From contig JACCWD010000110.1 in the NCBI GenBank assembly GCA_013697825.1, forward strand, positions 1 through 36,786: a stretch of DNA of 36,786 bases, in the 5' to 3' direction. Positions 7,674 through 15,722 of the stretch are shown here, in pieces (positions within the stretch are counted from its first letter, which is position 1; each line of letters starts with the position of its first letter). The position numbers and the translations under genes are program-made. Under the pieces are notes generated by a model. It ran no database searches and was not told the DNA's origin. It saw only the letters and a list, made by a program, of their open reading frames with translations. Source of the DNA: Rubrobacter sp. (GTDB taxonomy: Bacteria; Actinomycetota; Rubrobacteria; Rubrobacterales; Rubrobacteraceae).

Positions 7674-8927
7674 ATGGTGAGCATTGTGAAAGCGGAAGAA
7701 AGCAACGGTATGCAACTTTTCGAGAAGCTAATAGAGTACGCCGAAGCCGAGCGGCTCGTGTTGGAAAATACGTCGCCCATGCTAAAGGAGAGCCTCCCAC
7801 TCATGGAGGCCCGCGGCCTCGCCCTCGCGGAGGACATCGAGGCGAGGTTCGACTCTCCGCCCTTCGATAACTCGGCGGTGGACGGGTATGCCGTGAGGGG
7901 CCGCGACACCGAGGCCGGAAAGATCTTCGAGGTCGTGGACGAGGCTCCGGCGGGCCGCCCTTCGGCGAAGAGCGTCGGGGAAGGCGAGGCCATAAAGATT
8001 TTCACCGGGGGTGTCATCCCGGACGGCGCGGATGCCGTCGTGATGGTCGAGGACACTTCCGGGTGGGGAGGGACGTTCGAGATCGGGAAAGAGGTCCCGG
8101 TCGAGAATAATATTCGCCGGAGCGGCGAGGACGTGAGGGAAGGCGACCTCATGCTCCGGGCCGGGACGGAGATCGGGCCGTACGAGGTCGCGCTCGCGGC
8201 GAGTCAAGGATACGGGGAGCTTCCGGTGCATCGGAGGCCGAAGGTCGTCGTCCTTTCGACGGGAACCGAGCTTGTCGAGCCGGGCGAGAGGGAATTGTCT
8301 CCCGGCGAGATATTCGACTCGAACTCGTTCGCGATGGTCGCGCAATGCCACGACGCGGGGGCCGAGGCGCGTCGGATACACGCCGCCTCCGACGACGCGG
8401 AGGTTTTGCGGAAGGCCGTCGAGGAGGCTCTCGAAACGGCGGATGTCGTCGTGACGAGCGGGGGTGTTTCGGTGGGGGAGAAGGATCTCGTGAAGTCCAC
8501 GCTCCTCGACCTCGGGGTCGAGCAGGTTTTCTGGGGCGTGAAATTCAAGCCCGGAAAACCACTCTTCTTCGGGATGCGCGAGGACGTGCGATTCTTCGGC
8601 CTCCCCGGAAACCCGGTGTCGGCGATGGTGTGCTTCGAGCTTTTCGTGAGGCCCGCGCTCATGAAGATGATGGGAAGGTCGGATCACCGCCGCCCGACCG
8701 TCGAAGTCCATTTCGACGAAGACATAAGCAACCGCTTCGGGAGGATGCACGCCGTTCGGGTGAGTTTGGAGAAGACGGAGGACGGTTTGCTCGCGAAGTC
8801 CGTCGGGGCGCAAGGTTCGGGGCTCATAACCTCGCTCACGAAGGCCGACGCCATCGCGCTCATCGGGCCGGAGTCCGAGGTGAAGGCGGGGGAGACGGTC
8901 GAGGCGATCGTACTCCGGGATTTTTAA
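7674..8927 (+). CDS. moeA: Molybdopterin molybdenumtransferase MoeA
   Basis: A full-length 417-residue MoeA. It inserts molybdate into adenylylated molybdopterin, the last step of molybdenum cofactor synthesis. Visible landmarks include DNSAVDGYAV (catalytic Asp, about residue 66), FTGGVIPDGADAVV, RRSGEDV, STGTELV, GEIFDSNS, TSGGVSVGEKD and PGNPVSAMVCFE, followed by the C-terminal beta-barrel domain. Two ATGs are possible (7674 and 7710); the second matches the usual family start MQLFEKL, and neither has a strong ribosome site. A TATCCT box seven bases before 7674 would allow a leaderless message from the first. No other cofactor genes are next to it. Confidence 0.95.
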   Translation: MVSIVKAEESNGMQLFEKLIEYAEAERLVLENTSPMLKESLPLMEARGLALAEDIEARFDSPPFDNSAVDGYAVRGRDTEAGKIFEVVDEAPAGRPSAKSVGEGEAIKIFTGGVIPDGADAVVMVEDTSGWGGTFEIGKEVPVENNIRRSGEDVREGDLMLRAGTEIGPYEVALAASQGYGELPVHRRPKVVVLSTGTELVEPGERELSPGEIFDSNSFAMVAQCHDAGAEARRIHAASDDAEVLRKAVEEALETADVVVTSGGVSVGEKDLVKSTLLDLGVEQVFWGVKFKPGKPLFFGMREDVRFFGLPGNPVSAMVCFELFVRPALMKMMGRSDHRRPTVEVHFDEDISNRFGRMHAVRVSLEKTEDGLLAKSVGAQGSGLITSLTKADAIALIGPESEVKAGETVEAIVLRDF

Positions 8928-9026
8928 AGCTCCGAAACCGACCTCCACGCACACCGTATTTTTATCCGAAGCCAAAACCGTCTCCGGTGCCGGGAGCACC
9001 GCGACTGAGGTAAAATTGGGGAGTCA

Positions 9027-10061
9027 ATGTTCGATTCAGATTTCGAAGACAAAGTGTTTCGCCGCCGCCTTATGAAAGAGGTCTCGCCGGGCTTGCCCGT
9101 GCAATTCTCTTTCTATTCGCCGTCGGTGAAGGTTCAGGTTATGACCCACGCCGAGAGGCTTCCGGGGGCGAACGGGAGGTATGTCGGGAACGCCGTCACG
9201 ATCGAGTTCGTGCCGGAGGACGCCGCCGCCGTCGAGAGGGTGCGCGAGTATGTGTGGCACTGGGAGGAGCATAACGACTTCACCGCCGTGAGGAAGATAA
9301 ACCACACGAGGCGCGGCGTTTGCCCGACGAGCGTGGAAGGTGTTCTCGAACGAGTCAAAGGCGTGGATCGTCGGGCGGCGGCGAAGACCGCCGAGGCCGT
9401 CGAGGCGGACGAGCTTCGGGAGATGATCGAAGCCGGGGACGCTAAGTCGCTCGCGAGGCTTCCGGGCATCGGCGAGAAGCGGGCGAAGGCGATCGTCGAG
9501 TTTTACGCCAACGAGCGGGACGGGCGTCGCTTTTTGTACGCCGCGAACCGGAACGACCGTTTCCGGGGACGCCCCGTCATCACGGAGATAGACCCGGACA
9601 AAGACTTCGAGGAGACGGTTTGGGAACATGCCTCGGAGGCGCAAAGGCTCGGAGACCCCGACCCCCTCAATGGCGGAGAGCCGCCGGGGCATACGACGGT
9701 CCGGGACGCGAACCTCCTCCATCCGCTCCCGATGACACCGTCGCTCATGGGGCGGGGAGTTTATTATCCCGAGCAGATCGAACACTTCGCCGAGGTTTTG
9801 CGGCGAATCCTCGTGAACGGCGAAAGGCTTGCCGGGGTGGACGCGCTCCGGATACAACGCGGAAAGATATTCCACACCGCCAACCTCCCCGGTGTCGGGA
9901 TGAAGACTCGCTCCCGCGTTCTCGCGAGCGGTCTCCTCGACTTCGAGTACACATTCGAGAGCCTCGCGGCCATTGACGGCGTTACGGATTCGCAGGCCCG
10001 AACCATCGCGGAGGCGGCGAGGGCGGATGAGAAGGCCCGGATGGAGGTACGTGTCCCGTAG
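9027..10061 (+). CDS. Helix-hairpin-helix protein of unknown function
   Basis: I do not recognise this 344-residue protein as a whole. It carries a helix-hairpin-helix motif near residues 138-160 (LARLPGIGEKRAKAIVEFY). A second pair lies near the C-terminus (ANLPGVGMKTRSRVLASG, then AAIDGVTDSQARTIAEAA), as in non-specific DNA-binding repair proteins. The N-terminal 120 residues match no family I know. GGGGAG sits seven bases before the ATG. Its 3' end overlaps the start of the exonuclease/GIY-YIG gene by 11 bases, and that gene's ribosome site lies inside it, so the two are surely co-translated. A role in DNA repair with that nuclease is likely but unproven. Confidence 0.75.
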   Translation: MFDSDFEDKVFRRRLMKEVSPGLPVQFSFYSPSVKVQVMTHAERLPGANGRYVGNAVTIEFVPEDAAAVERVREYVWHWEEHNDFTAVRKINHTRRGVCPTSVEGVLERVKGVDRRAAAKTAEAVEADELREMIEAGDAKSLARLPGIGEKRAKAIVEFYANERDGRRFLYAANRNDRFRGRPVITEIDPDKDFEETVWEHASEAQRLGDPDPLNGGEPPGHTTVRDANLLHPLPMTPSLMGRGVYYPEQIEHFAEVLRRILVNGERLAGVDALRIQRGKIFHTANLPGVGMKTRSRVLASGLLDFEYTFESLAAIDGVTDSQARTIAEAARADEKARMEVRVP

Positions 10062-11880
10062 CTTGTTCGGCTTCGTGAAGGAGCGCGAGCCGGTTCGGCC
10101 CGAAGTGGTCGCCGCCGAGTTCCTCTCCCTCGCGGACACGAATGGCGATGCTCGGCCTCGCATCGAGAAAATCATCGGCGGAGATCCCCGTTTTCTGTGG
10201 GAGGGCGAGTATCTTCGGACTATGGACGCTTCGCAACTTTCCCTCGATGAAGCCCCGTTCGTCGTCTTCGACCTCGAAACGACGGGGACTTCGGCGAAGG
10301 AAGGTGGCGTCACCGAGTTCGGGGCGGTGAAGGTATACAAAGGCGAGGTCGTCGAGGAGTTCTCGACGCTCGTGAACCCGGAGGCTCCGATCTTCCCGTT
10401 CGTCATTCGCCTCACGGGGATCACGAACGACATGGTCGCCGACGCCCCGACGATCTCCGAAGTCCTCCCACGCTTCGAGGAGTTCGTGGAGGGTTCGGTT
10501 CTCGTGGCCCACAATTCGCCGTTCGATTGCTCGTTCGTGACGGCGGCGCGGGGCGGGAAGCGCCTCCCGAACCCCGTCCTCGACACGCTCAAGCTCGCCC
10601 GCATCCTCATACCCGGCCTCCCGCGATACCGCCTCTCGTCGCTCGCGGCGCACCTCGGCATCCGCCAAATGCCGAACCACCGCGCCCTCTCCGATGCATC
10701 GGCGACGGCGGGTGTCCTCGTGAAGCTCCTCCCGATGCTCGAAGAGGCGAGCGTCCGCACCGTCGGCGAGGCGACTTCCCTCCGGGGCGGGAAGAAGGAA
10801 CGTCCGAGGGCGAAGAAGAAGCATCTCGCCGACGGTGTCCCGAATACGCCGGGTGTTTATTATTTCGTGAACAAGCACGGGGCGGTTCTTTATGTGGGGA
10901 AGGCGAAGTGCCTAAAAGCGCGGGTTCGGTCGTATTTCAACGGTGGCGACGGGAGAAGGAAGATCGGCCGCCTCGTCCGCGAGACGGTGAAGGTCGAGTA
11001 CCGCGAGACGGAGACGGAACTCCACGCCCTCATCCTCGAAGCGCGTGAGATACGGCGGCTCCTCCCGCGTTTCAACTCCGCCGGACGCGGCGACCGTCCG
11101 GGATGGTTCATAAAGCTCGATGTCCGCGAGGCGTACCCCGTTCCGGTTCGCGTCCCGGAAGGCGAGGATGCCGACGGAGCGATTCTCCTCGGGCCGTACC
11201 GGAGCGCGGGGGTTCTCGATGCGTGCATCGAAGCTCTCGGGAGGATATTTCCGCTCCGGCGATGCTCCGGCGGGGGGGAGCCGTGTCTTTACGGGCAAAT
11301 GGGAAGGTGCGCCCCATGCGTCGGGATGGGCGCGGAGGAGTACGAGGCCGAGGTCGTGGAAGGAATCGCGACGCTTCTTCGAGGCGAGGGCGGGGAGGAA
11401 CACCTTGCCCGGCTCCTCGTCGAGCGCGACAGGCTCGCGAAGGAACTCGAGTTCGAGGCGGCGGCGAGATTGCGCGACCTCATCTCCGGTATCGAAAGGA
11501 TACGGCTCGTAAAAACTTTGGCGAGCGCGGAGGGTTTGCAAGCGGTCGTAGCGCCTTCCACGGAGGAGGGCATGATCGAGGTTTTCGTCCTCTCGGAGGG
11601 CCGTCTCGTGGCGCACCGGGGCTTCGCCTCGGACGACGAGGAAGGGGTTTCGGGATTCGCGGAGGAGGTTCTCGCGGGGCATCGCGGCGAGGGTGCGGGG
11701 GTCAAAAACGGGGCGGACGAGGCGCGGGTGGTGGCGGCGTATTTGAAGAGGCGGTCGGGGGTCGTGGAGGCGGCTCGGATGCGGGATGCCGCCGACCTCG
11801 TGGCGGTGGCTCGGAAGGTTTCGGGGGCGGTCGAGGCGGAGGGTTCCGAAGGCTCGGTGGAAGGCGGGGCGAAACTTTGA
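10051..11880 (+). CDS. DEDDh exonuclease fused to UvrC-like GIY-YIG nuclease
   Basis: About 609 residues from a GTG preceded by GGAGG; a longer frame from 9973 lacks a ribosome site. The first half is a DnaQ-like 3'-5' exonuclease: FDLETTG (D74, E76), AHNSPFD (D159), and H210/D215 in HRALSDAS. The second half holds a GIY-YIG domain (PNTPGVYYFV...LYVGKAK, about 265-310) and a UVR-type helix pair (ERDRLAKELEFEAAARLRD). The RNase H-like and HhH ends of true UvrC are missing, as in Cho. Such fusions are known in actinobacteria and are thought to act in excision repair, cutting 3' to a lesion and trimming. It is coupled to the HhH gene upstream. Confidence 0.9.
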   Translation: MSRSLFGFVKEREPVRPEVVAAEFLSLADTNGDARPRIEKIIGGDPRFLWEGEYLRTMDASQLSLDEAPFVVFDLETTGTSAKEGGVTEFGAVKVYKGEVVEEFSTLVNPEAPIFPFVIRLTGITNDMVADAPTISEVLPRFEEFVEGSVLVAHNSPFDCSFVTAARGGKRLPNPVLDTLKLARILIPGLPRYRLSSLAAHLGIRQMPNHRALSDASATAGVLVKLLPMLEEASVRTVGEATSLRGGKKERPRAKKKHLADGVPNTPGVYYFVNKHGAVLYVGKAKCLKARVRSYFNGGDGRRKIGRLVRETVKVEYRETETELHALILEAREIRRLLPRFNSAGRGDRPGWFIKLDVREAYPVPVRVPEGEDADGAILLGPYRSAGVLDACIEALGRIFPLRRCSGGGEPCLYGQMGRCAPCVGMGAEEYEAEVVEGIATLLRGEGGEEHLARLLVERDRLAKELEFEAAARLRDLISGIERIRLVKTLASAEGLQAVVAPSTEEGMIEVFVLSEGRLVAHRGFASDDEEGVSGFAEEVLAGHRGEGAGVKNGADEARVVAAYLKRRSGVVEAARMRDAADLVAVARKVSGAVEAEGSEGSVEGGAKL

Positions 11881-11928
11881 CATGGTAGAATAAGCAAGAT
11901 GTATAACGAAGCACGAGGCGGGTGAAAA

Positions 11929-12624
11929 TTGCAAAGCGGGCAGAGCATAACGCGGCGGATACTTCTTGTGGACGACGAGCCGTCGCTCCAGAAAATGCTC
12001 CAGCACGCGCTCGAGCGTGAGGGTTTCCAGGTTCAGATCGCCGGGGACGGCGAGGAGGCTTTGGAGATGTACTCCTCCTTCGAGCCGCACCTCATCGTCC
12101 TCGACATCATGCTCCCGAAGCTCGACGGAACCGAGGTGTGCCGCCGCATCCGCTCGCAAAGCGACGTCCCCATACTCATGCTCACCGCGAAGGATGATGA
12201 GATCGACCGTGTCGTCGGCCTCGAACTCGGGGCGGACGACTATGTGACGAAGCCGTTCGCGGTTCGGGAGCTCGTGGCGAGGGTGCGGGCGATCATGCGC
12301 CGTTCGTCGGTGCCGCAGGGGCAAAAGCCGGACGAGCTTAACTACGATGGACTGAAGATAAACCTCCCGAGTCGCCGGGTCTCGGTGGGGGAGGGGGATG
12401 CGGATCTCACGTACACGGAGTTCGAGCTTCTCATCACGCTCGCGGCGAACCCCGGAAGGGTGTTCTCCCGCGGCGCGCTCCTCCGCCGCGTATGGGGCGA
12501 CGAATTCCGCGACGAAAGAACCGTGGACGTGCATATACGCCATCTTCGGGAGAAGATCGAGCGCGACCCGCGCAATCCCGAGTTCATCCACACGGCGCGG
12601 GGCGTCGGGTACGTTTTCAGATAG
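11929..12624 (+). CDS. OmpR/PhoB-family response regulator
   Basis: A 231-residue regulator with a receiver domain (DDE at 15-17, phospho-acceptor D59 in LDIMLP, TKPF lysine near 110) and a winged-helix DNA-binding domain ending in RGVGYVFR. The start is TTG. A TTGACA at 11877-11882, overlapping the previous stop codon, with GTATAA at 11901 is a possible but weak promoter. An eight-codon ORF (ATG 11899) ends just ahead of the start; its meaning is unclear. The histidine kinase follows 92 bp downstream, giving a PhoPR/SenX3-RegX3-like pair. The signal and targets cannot be read from sequence. Confidence 0.95.
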   Translation: MQSGQSITRRILLVDDEPSLQKMLQHALEREGFQVQIAGDGEEALEMYSSFEPHLIVLDIMLPKLDGTEVCRRIRSQSDVPILMLTAKDDEIDRVVGLELGADDYVTKPFAVRELVARVRAIMRRSSVPQGQKPDELNYDGLKINLPSRRVSVGEGDADLTYTEFELLITLAANPGRVFSRGALLRRVWGDEFRDERTVDVHIRHLREKIERDPRNPEFIHTARGVGYVFR

Positions 12625-12716
12625 TCCGGCGAGGTTCATTAATTCGCCGGGTGGAGTAGAATTCGGGCGGGAGCCGGGAGGGTCGGCTCGAGAAATTATG
12701 GATCGAAAAAGCAGAC

Positions 12717-14549
12717 ATGTTCTCCGCTAAGAAAAAGAGCCTCGGGTATGGTCGTCCGAAAGCTCCTCGACGGGGCGGTTCGTTCTTCGGGCGGTTGAAG
12801 CGTGGGTTCCGCCCGAGGATTGGCATAAAGATATGGCTCACCGCGCTCTTCATGCTCGTTACGGCGTTCGCGGCGATCGCGGCGTACGAGATCGTGCGTC
12901 CCATACTCGTTGACACCCTCGACCGGGCGAGCAACCGGGCGTTCGAGCAAGTCGGCGAGCAGTTCCAGCAAACGCTCGAACGGCGCGGGGGGAACGTCAC
13001 GCTTCCGGAGGTTCAAAGTTTCGCGGCGGGGCGCGGGCTTCAGTGGGGGTTCGTGCGGGCCGATGACGGGACGCAAATGGGTGGGCAACTTCGTGGGTCC
13101 CTCGATCCGTGGCTCGCGGGCGCGGTGAACGAGGCCGTCGAGACGAGACAGCCCGCGCAAAGGATCGAGTCGGTCCCGCCGGGGAGTCCGAGGGAAGGCC
13201 AAATTCAGGCGACGTACGCGGCCCCGATCACGGTGAACGGCGAGGACGGGGTCGCCATCGTCTTCAATAAGTTCTTCACCGAGAGCGACGTCGAGAACGT
13301 GGACGAGGCGATCGAAAACATAGACCGCCTCGCGCTCATAGCCTTCGGACTCGCGCTCCTTATTTCTGGCGTTTCCGGATACATAGTGGCGACGATCATC
13401 TCGCGTCGCATAAGCCGGCTCGGGCTCGCCGCCGAGCGCCTCGCCGCCGGGAACTTCGAGGAGCGCATAAGTACCCGCGTCGAGGACGAGGTCGGCGCGC
13501 TCGGCGCGACTTTCAACTCGATGGCGTACTCGTTGCAAGGAGCCTTCGAGCAAGTCGAGCAGGAAAAAGAGCGCGGACAGGCGATCCTCGACGGCATGAC
13601 CGACGCGGTCATCGGGGTGGACCGGGAACTCAACGCGGTCTTTCTCAACCCGAAGGCGAGGAAGCTCCTCGACGGCTCCGACATGGAGTTCCAGACTCGT
13701 TTGCAGGAAATCCTCGCGAAGACCCGATACAGCGGCCCCGTCACCGAGTCCGAGGCCGAGGCCGGGGACGCGATCATCGAGATACGCGCCGCCCCCCTCG
13801 AAGATGGTGCGCTCGCGATTTTGCGCGACGTCACCGAGGAGCGGCACATCGAGCGGGCGAAGGCGGAGTTCATCGCGAACGCCTCGCACGAACTCAAAAC
13901 GCCGCTCTCGGCCATCTCCGGGTATCTCGAAATGCTCGAGGACGAGGGGGACGATTCGGTTCGCCGGGATTTCATGGAGGAGATCCGGACACAAACGAAG
14001 CGTTTGCAGGATCTCGCCCGCACCCTCCTCGACCTCTCGAAGCTCGACGCGAACGCGGTGATATTCCGCGACGAGGAGGTGTACCTCGAGGACATGCTCC
14101 ACGAACTCAAACGCGACTTCTCGTACACGGGAAGGCCGATACGCATCGACTCCGAGAGCGATATCCCACCCATCGAGACGGACTCGAACCAGCTTCACCG
14201 CGCCCTCACCATCCTCGTGGACAACGCCATAAAGTACTCCGAGGACGGCTCCCCCGTCGGCCTCGATCTCCACCGCGAGAACGGAAACGCCATCGTGAGC
14301 GTCTCGGACAATGGGTGCGGCATCCCCGAGTCGGAGGTACCGCGCATCTTCGACCGTTTCTACCGGGCGCAAGGTTCTTCGAGGGCTGACGGAACCGGAC
14401 TCGGACTCGCGCTCGCGCACGAGATCACCACTCATCTCGGTGGCGACATCCACGTAAAGAGCGAGCCGAACGCGGGAAGCACCTTCTCCCTCACCCTCCC
14501 GCTCGAAGAGAATGCCCCGAAGCCTCGCCGAACCGAGAAGGTTTCGTGA
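12717..14549 (+). CDS. Membrane sensor histidine kinase (PhoR-like)
   Basis: A 610-residue kinase. A basic N-terminus leads to TM1 (about 33-58), an extracytoplasmic sensor region (about 60-200), TM2 (about 203-226), HAMP, a PAS-like segment (ILDGMTDAVIGVDREL), a HisKA box with the phospho-acceptor histidine in NASHELKTPLSAISGYL, and a HATPase domain with N box (LVDNAIKYS), G1 (SDNGCGIP), F box (FDRFYRAQ) and G2 (GTGLGLALAHEI). All catalytic motifs are intact. It should phosphorylate the response regulator encoded just upstream. The ATG lacks a clear ribosome site; another ATG 20 bases upstream is out of frame. Confidence 0.95.
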   Translation: MFSAKKKSLGYGRPKAPRRGGSFFGRLKRGFRPRIGIKIWLTALFMLVTAFAAIAAYEIVRPILVDTLDRASNRAFEQVGEQFQQTLERRGGNVTLPEVQSFAAGRGLQWGFVRADDGTQMGGQLRGSLDPWLAGAVNEAVETRQPAQRIESVPPGSPREGQIQATYAAPITVNGEDGVAIVFNKFFTESDVENVDEAIENIDRLALIAFGLALLISGVSGYIVATIISRRISRLGLAAERLAAGNFEERISTRVEDEVGALGATFNSMAYSLQGAFEQVEQEKERGQAILDGMTDAVIGVDRELNAVFLNPKARKLLDGSDMEFQTRLQEILAKTRYSGPVTESEAEAGDAIIEIRAAPLEDGALAILRDVTEERHIERAKAEFIANASHELKTPLSAISGYLEMLEDEGDDSVRRDFMEEIRTQTKRLQDLARTLLDLSKLDANAVIFRDEEVYLEDMLHELKRDFSYTGRPIRIDSESDIPPIETDSNQLHRALTILVDNAIKYSEDGSPVGLDLHRENGNAIVSVSDNGCGIPESEVPRIFDRFYRAQGSSRADGTGLGLALAHEITTHLGGDIHVKSEPNAGSTFSLTLPLEENAPKPRRTEKVS

Positions 14550-14566
14550 GGGTCGCTGTCGCGACC

Positions 14567-14615
14567 GTTCTTAGTTCTTGGTTCTTGGCTAAAACTAAAA
14601 ACTAAAAACCAAGAA
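14567..14615. repeat. Heptad-phased inverted repeat (TTCTTG/CAAGAA type)
   Basis: Seven consecutive 7-base units run from GTTCTTA and GTTCTTG through GCTAAAA and CTAAAAA to CCAAGAA. The first and last units are inverted copies, so the element folds on itself. It is flanked by GGTCGC and GCGAC blocks, and similar heptads recur at 15651-15706. Confidence 0.85.
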
Positions 14616-14679
14616 CGGCGGTGAAGCCGCCAGCGAAGCGACTCCCTCTTCCCCGATGACTCGGGTGTGTGTAAAATGC

Positions 14680-14871
14680 TTCACAGGGCAGCGCACCGAC
14701 TCGTGGAACCACCCTCCCTGCGAGTTATCCGCTGCCCGCTTTCCGTGGGGCGAATGATATCGAGTCCGGCTGACCGTCCCGTGAATGTGCCACTCTCCGC
14801 CCGGACTCGGTATGAATCCCCACCGGGAACCTTGCTTCGGTGCGGGAGGCGATCCGCCGTAACGCCTTTAT
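14680..14871 (+). ncRNA. Candidate structured RNA, family not recognised
   Basis: The 377-bp gap between two genes pointing toward each other holds strong base pairing. Hairpin 1: GGGCAGCG (14686-14693) with CGCTGCCC (14730-14737), enclosing GACTCG with CGAGTT. Rod 2: TTCC and GTGGGG (14741-14750) with CCCCAC and GGAA (14818-14829), then 13 more pairs (14757-14769 with 14801-14813). One pair is G-U on the plus strand but A-C on the minus strand, favouring plus. A TAAAAT box (14672-14677) and a short AGGCG/CGCCT stem with TTTA (14847-14870) could be its ends. The size of about 190 nt and the rod shape recall 6S RNA, but I see no diagnostic sequence. Confidence 0.4.
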
Positions 14872-14917
14872 GGGAAAGAGGCGCGGCCTTCCGACCGATG
14901 TTCCGCGCCGCCTCCCG
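14871..14917 (-). terminator. Terminator of the site-2 protease gene
   Basis: On the minus strand, just after the stop at 14927, GGCGCGG (14909-14903) pairs with CCGCGCC (14886-14880), followed by TCTTTCCC. It would also shield the structured region from read-through. Confidence 0.6.
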
Positions 14918-14926
14918 AAGCCTCGA

Positions 14927-15580
14927 TCACCCGCCGAAGAGCGGCGGTATTCCGAATAATTCGAGGATCGGGACGACGGGCGTGAGGAGTATGGAGAGGA
15001 ATGGGAGTCCGAGCCAGATCGAGACGATCACGAGCCCGAGGAGGATGAACGGCCCGTACTGGTTCATCGCGTTCACGAACGGGTCGAGGGAGCGCGGGAG
15101 GAAGGCGAACACGATCTTCGACCCGTCGAGCGGCGGTATGGGGATGAGGTTGAAGACGAAGAGGAGCGCGTTTATGTACGCGACCGCCGCCACGAAGAGG
15201 AAGTACGTCTGGCTTTGGAGGGCGGGGACGATGGCGGCTACGGCGAGGAGGACGGAGCATATCGCGACGATGAGGATGTTCGAGGCGGGGCCGGCGAACG
15301 CGACGGCGACCGGGCCGAGAACTCCGCCCCGGAGCTTATCAAGGCGGACGGGCGTCGGCCTCCCCCACCCGAACCCGGCGAACACGAGCATCATGCTCCC
15401 GAGGAGGTCGAGGTGGGAGAGCGGGTTCAAAGTCACGCGGCCTTCCCGATATGCCGTGTCGTCGCCGAGTTTGAGGGCCGAGTAGGCGTGGGCGGCCTCG
15501 TGGATCGTGATCCCGACGACGAACCCGAGGATAATCGCGACCGCCGCAAGCGGACTGCTTTGAAATAATTGAACGAACAT
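14927..15580 (-). CDS. Site-2 protease family (M50) membrane metalloprotease
   Basis: A 217-residue integral membrane protein with zinc motif HEAAH (H27, E28, H31) and a second metal ligand D152 in NLIPIPPLDG, plus about five hydrophobic segments. This is the compact M50 type (Rip3/YwhC-like core) without PDZ or CBS domains. It cleaves membrane-embedded substrates, often anti-sigma factors. A TATAGT box seven bases before the ATG (15593-15588) and no Shine-Dalgarno sequence suggest a leaderless message. The substrate cannot be told from position. Confidence 0.92.
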   Translation of the reverse strand: MFVQLFQSSPLAAVAIILGFVVGITIHEAAHAYSALKLGDDTAYREGRVTLNPLSHLDLLGSMMLVFAGFGWGRPTPVRLDKLRGGVLGPVAVAFAGPASNILIVAICSVLLAVAAIVPALQSQTYFLFVAAVAYINALLFVFNLIPIPPLDGSKIVFAFLPRSLDPFVNAMNQYGPFILLGLVIVSIWLGLPFLSILLTPVVPILELFGIPPLFGG

Positions 15581-15587
15581 TTATGAA

Positions 15588-15593
15588 ACTATA
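15588..15593 (-). promoter_or_regulatory. -10 box for a leaderless M50 transcript
   Basis: TATAGT on the minus strand ends seven bases before the ATG at 15580, so transcription should begin at or just before the start codon. No good -35 box is seen, which lowers confidence. Confidence 0.45.
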
Positions 15594-15650
15594 CACGCCG
15601 AAGGACGACGGCGCGGACACGGCTACCGGGAGCCGGGAGGCCGCGTCGCT

Positions 15651-15706
15651 GGTTTGGTTCCCGGCTAAAAACGAAGAACCAAGAACCAAGAACCAAGAAC
15701 TAAAAA
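15651..15706. repeat. Heptad array (CCAAGAA type)
   Basis: Eight 7-base units, including three exact CCAAGAA and two CTAAAAA, lie between two leftward genes. The units match those at 14567-14615, about 1.1 kb away. A GC-rich CGGCGAGCGGAGCGAG tail follows and runs to the next stop codon. Confidence 0.85.
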
Positions 15707-15722
15707 CGGCGAGCGGAGCGAG

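Noticed and set aside
9973-10050. Longer N-terminus of the exonuclease fusion
   Set aside because: The extra residues are Arg/Pro-rich, deep inside the HhH gene, with no ribosome site; GTG 10051 has GGAGG.
14702-14715. T-box-like sequence on the minus strand (AGGGTGGTTCCACG)
   Set aside because: It matches the T-box core at 13 of 14 positions, but the invariant A is changed and no aminoacyl-tRNA synthetase or amino-acid gene lies downstream on that strand. The bases are also paired in a plus-strand hairpin.
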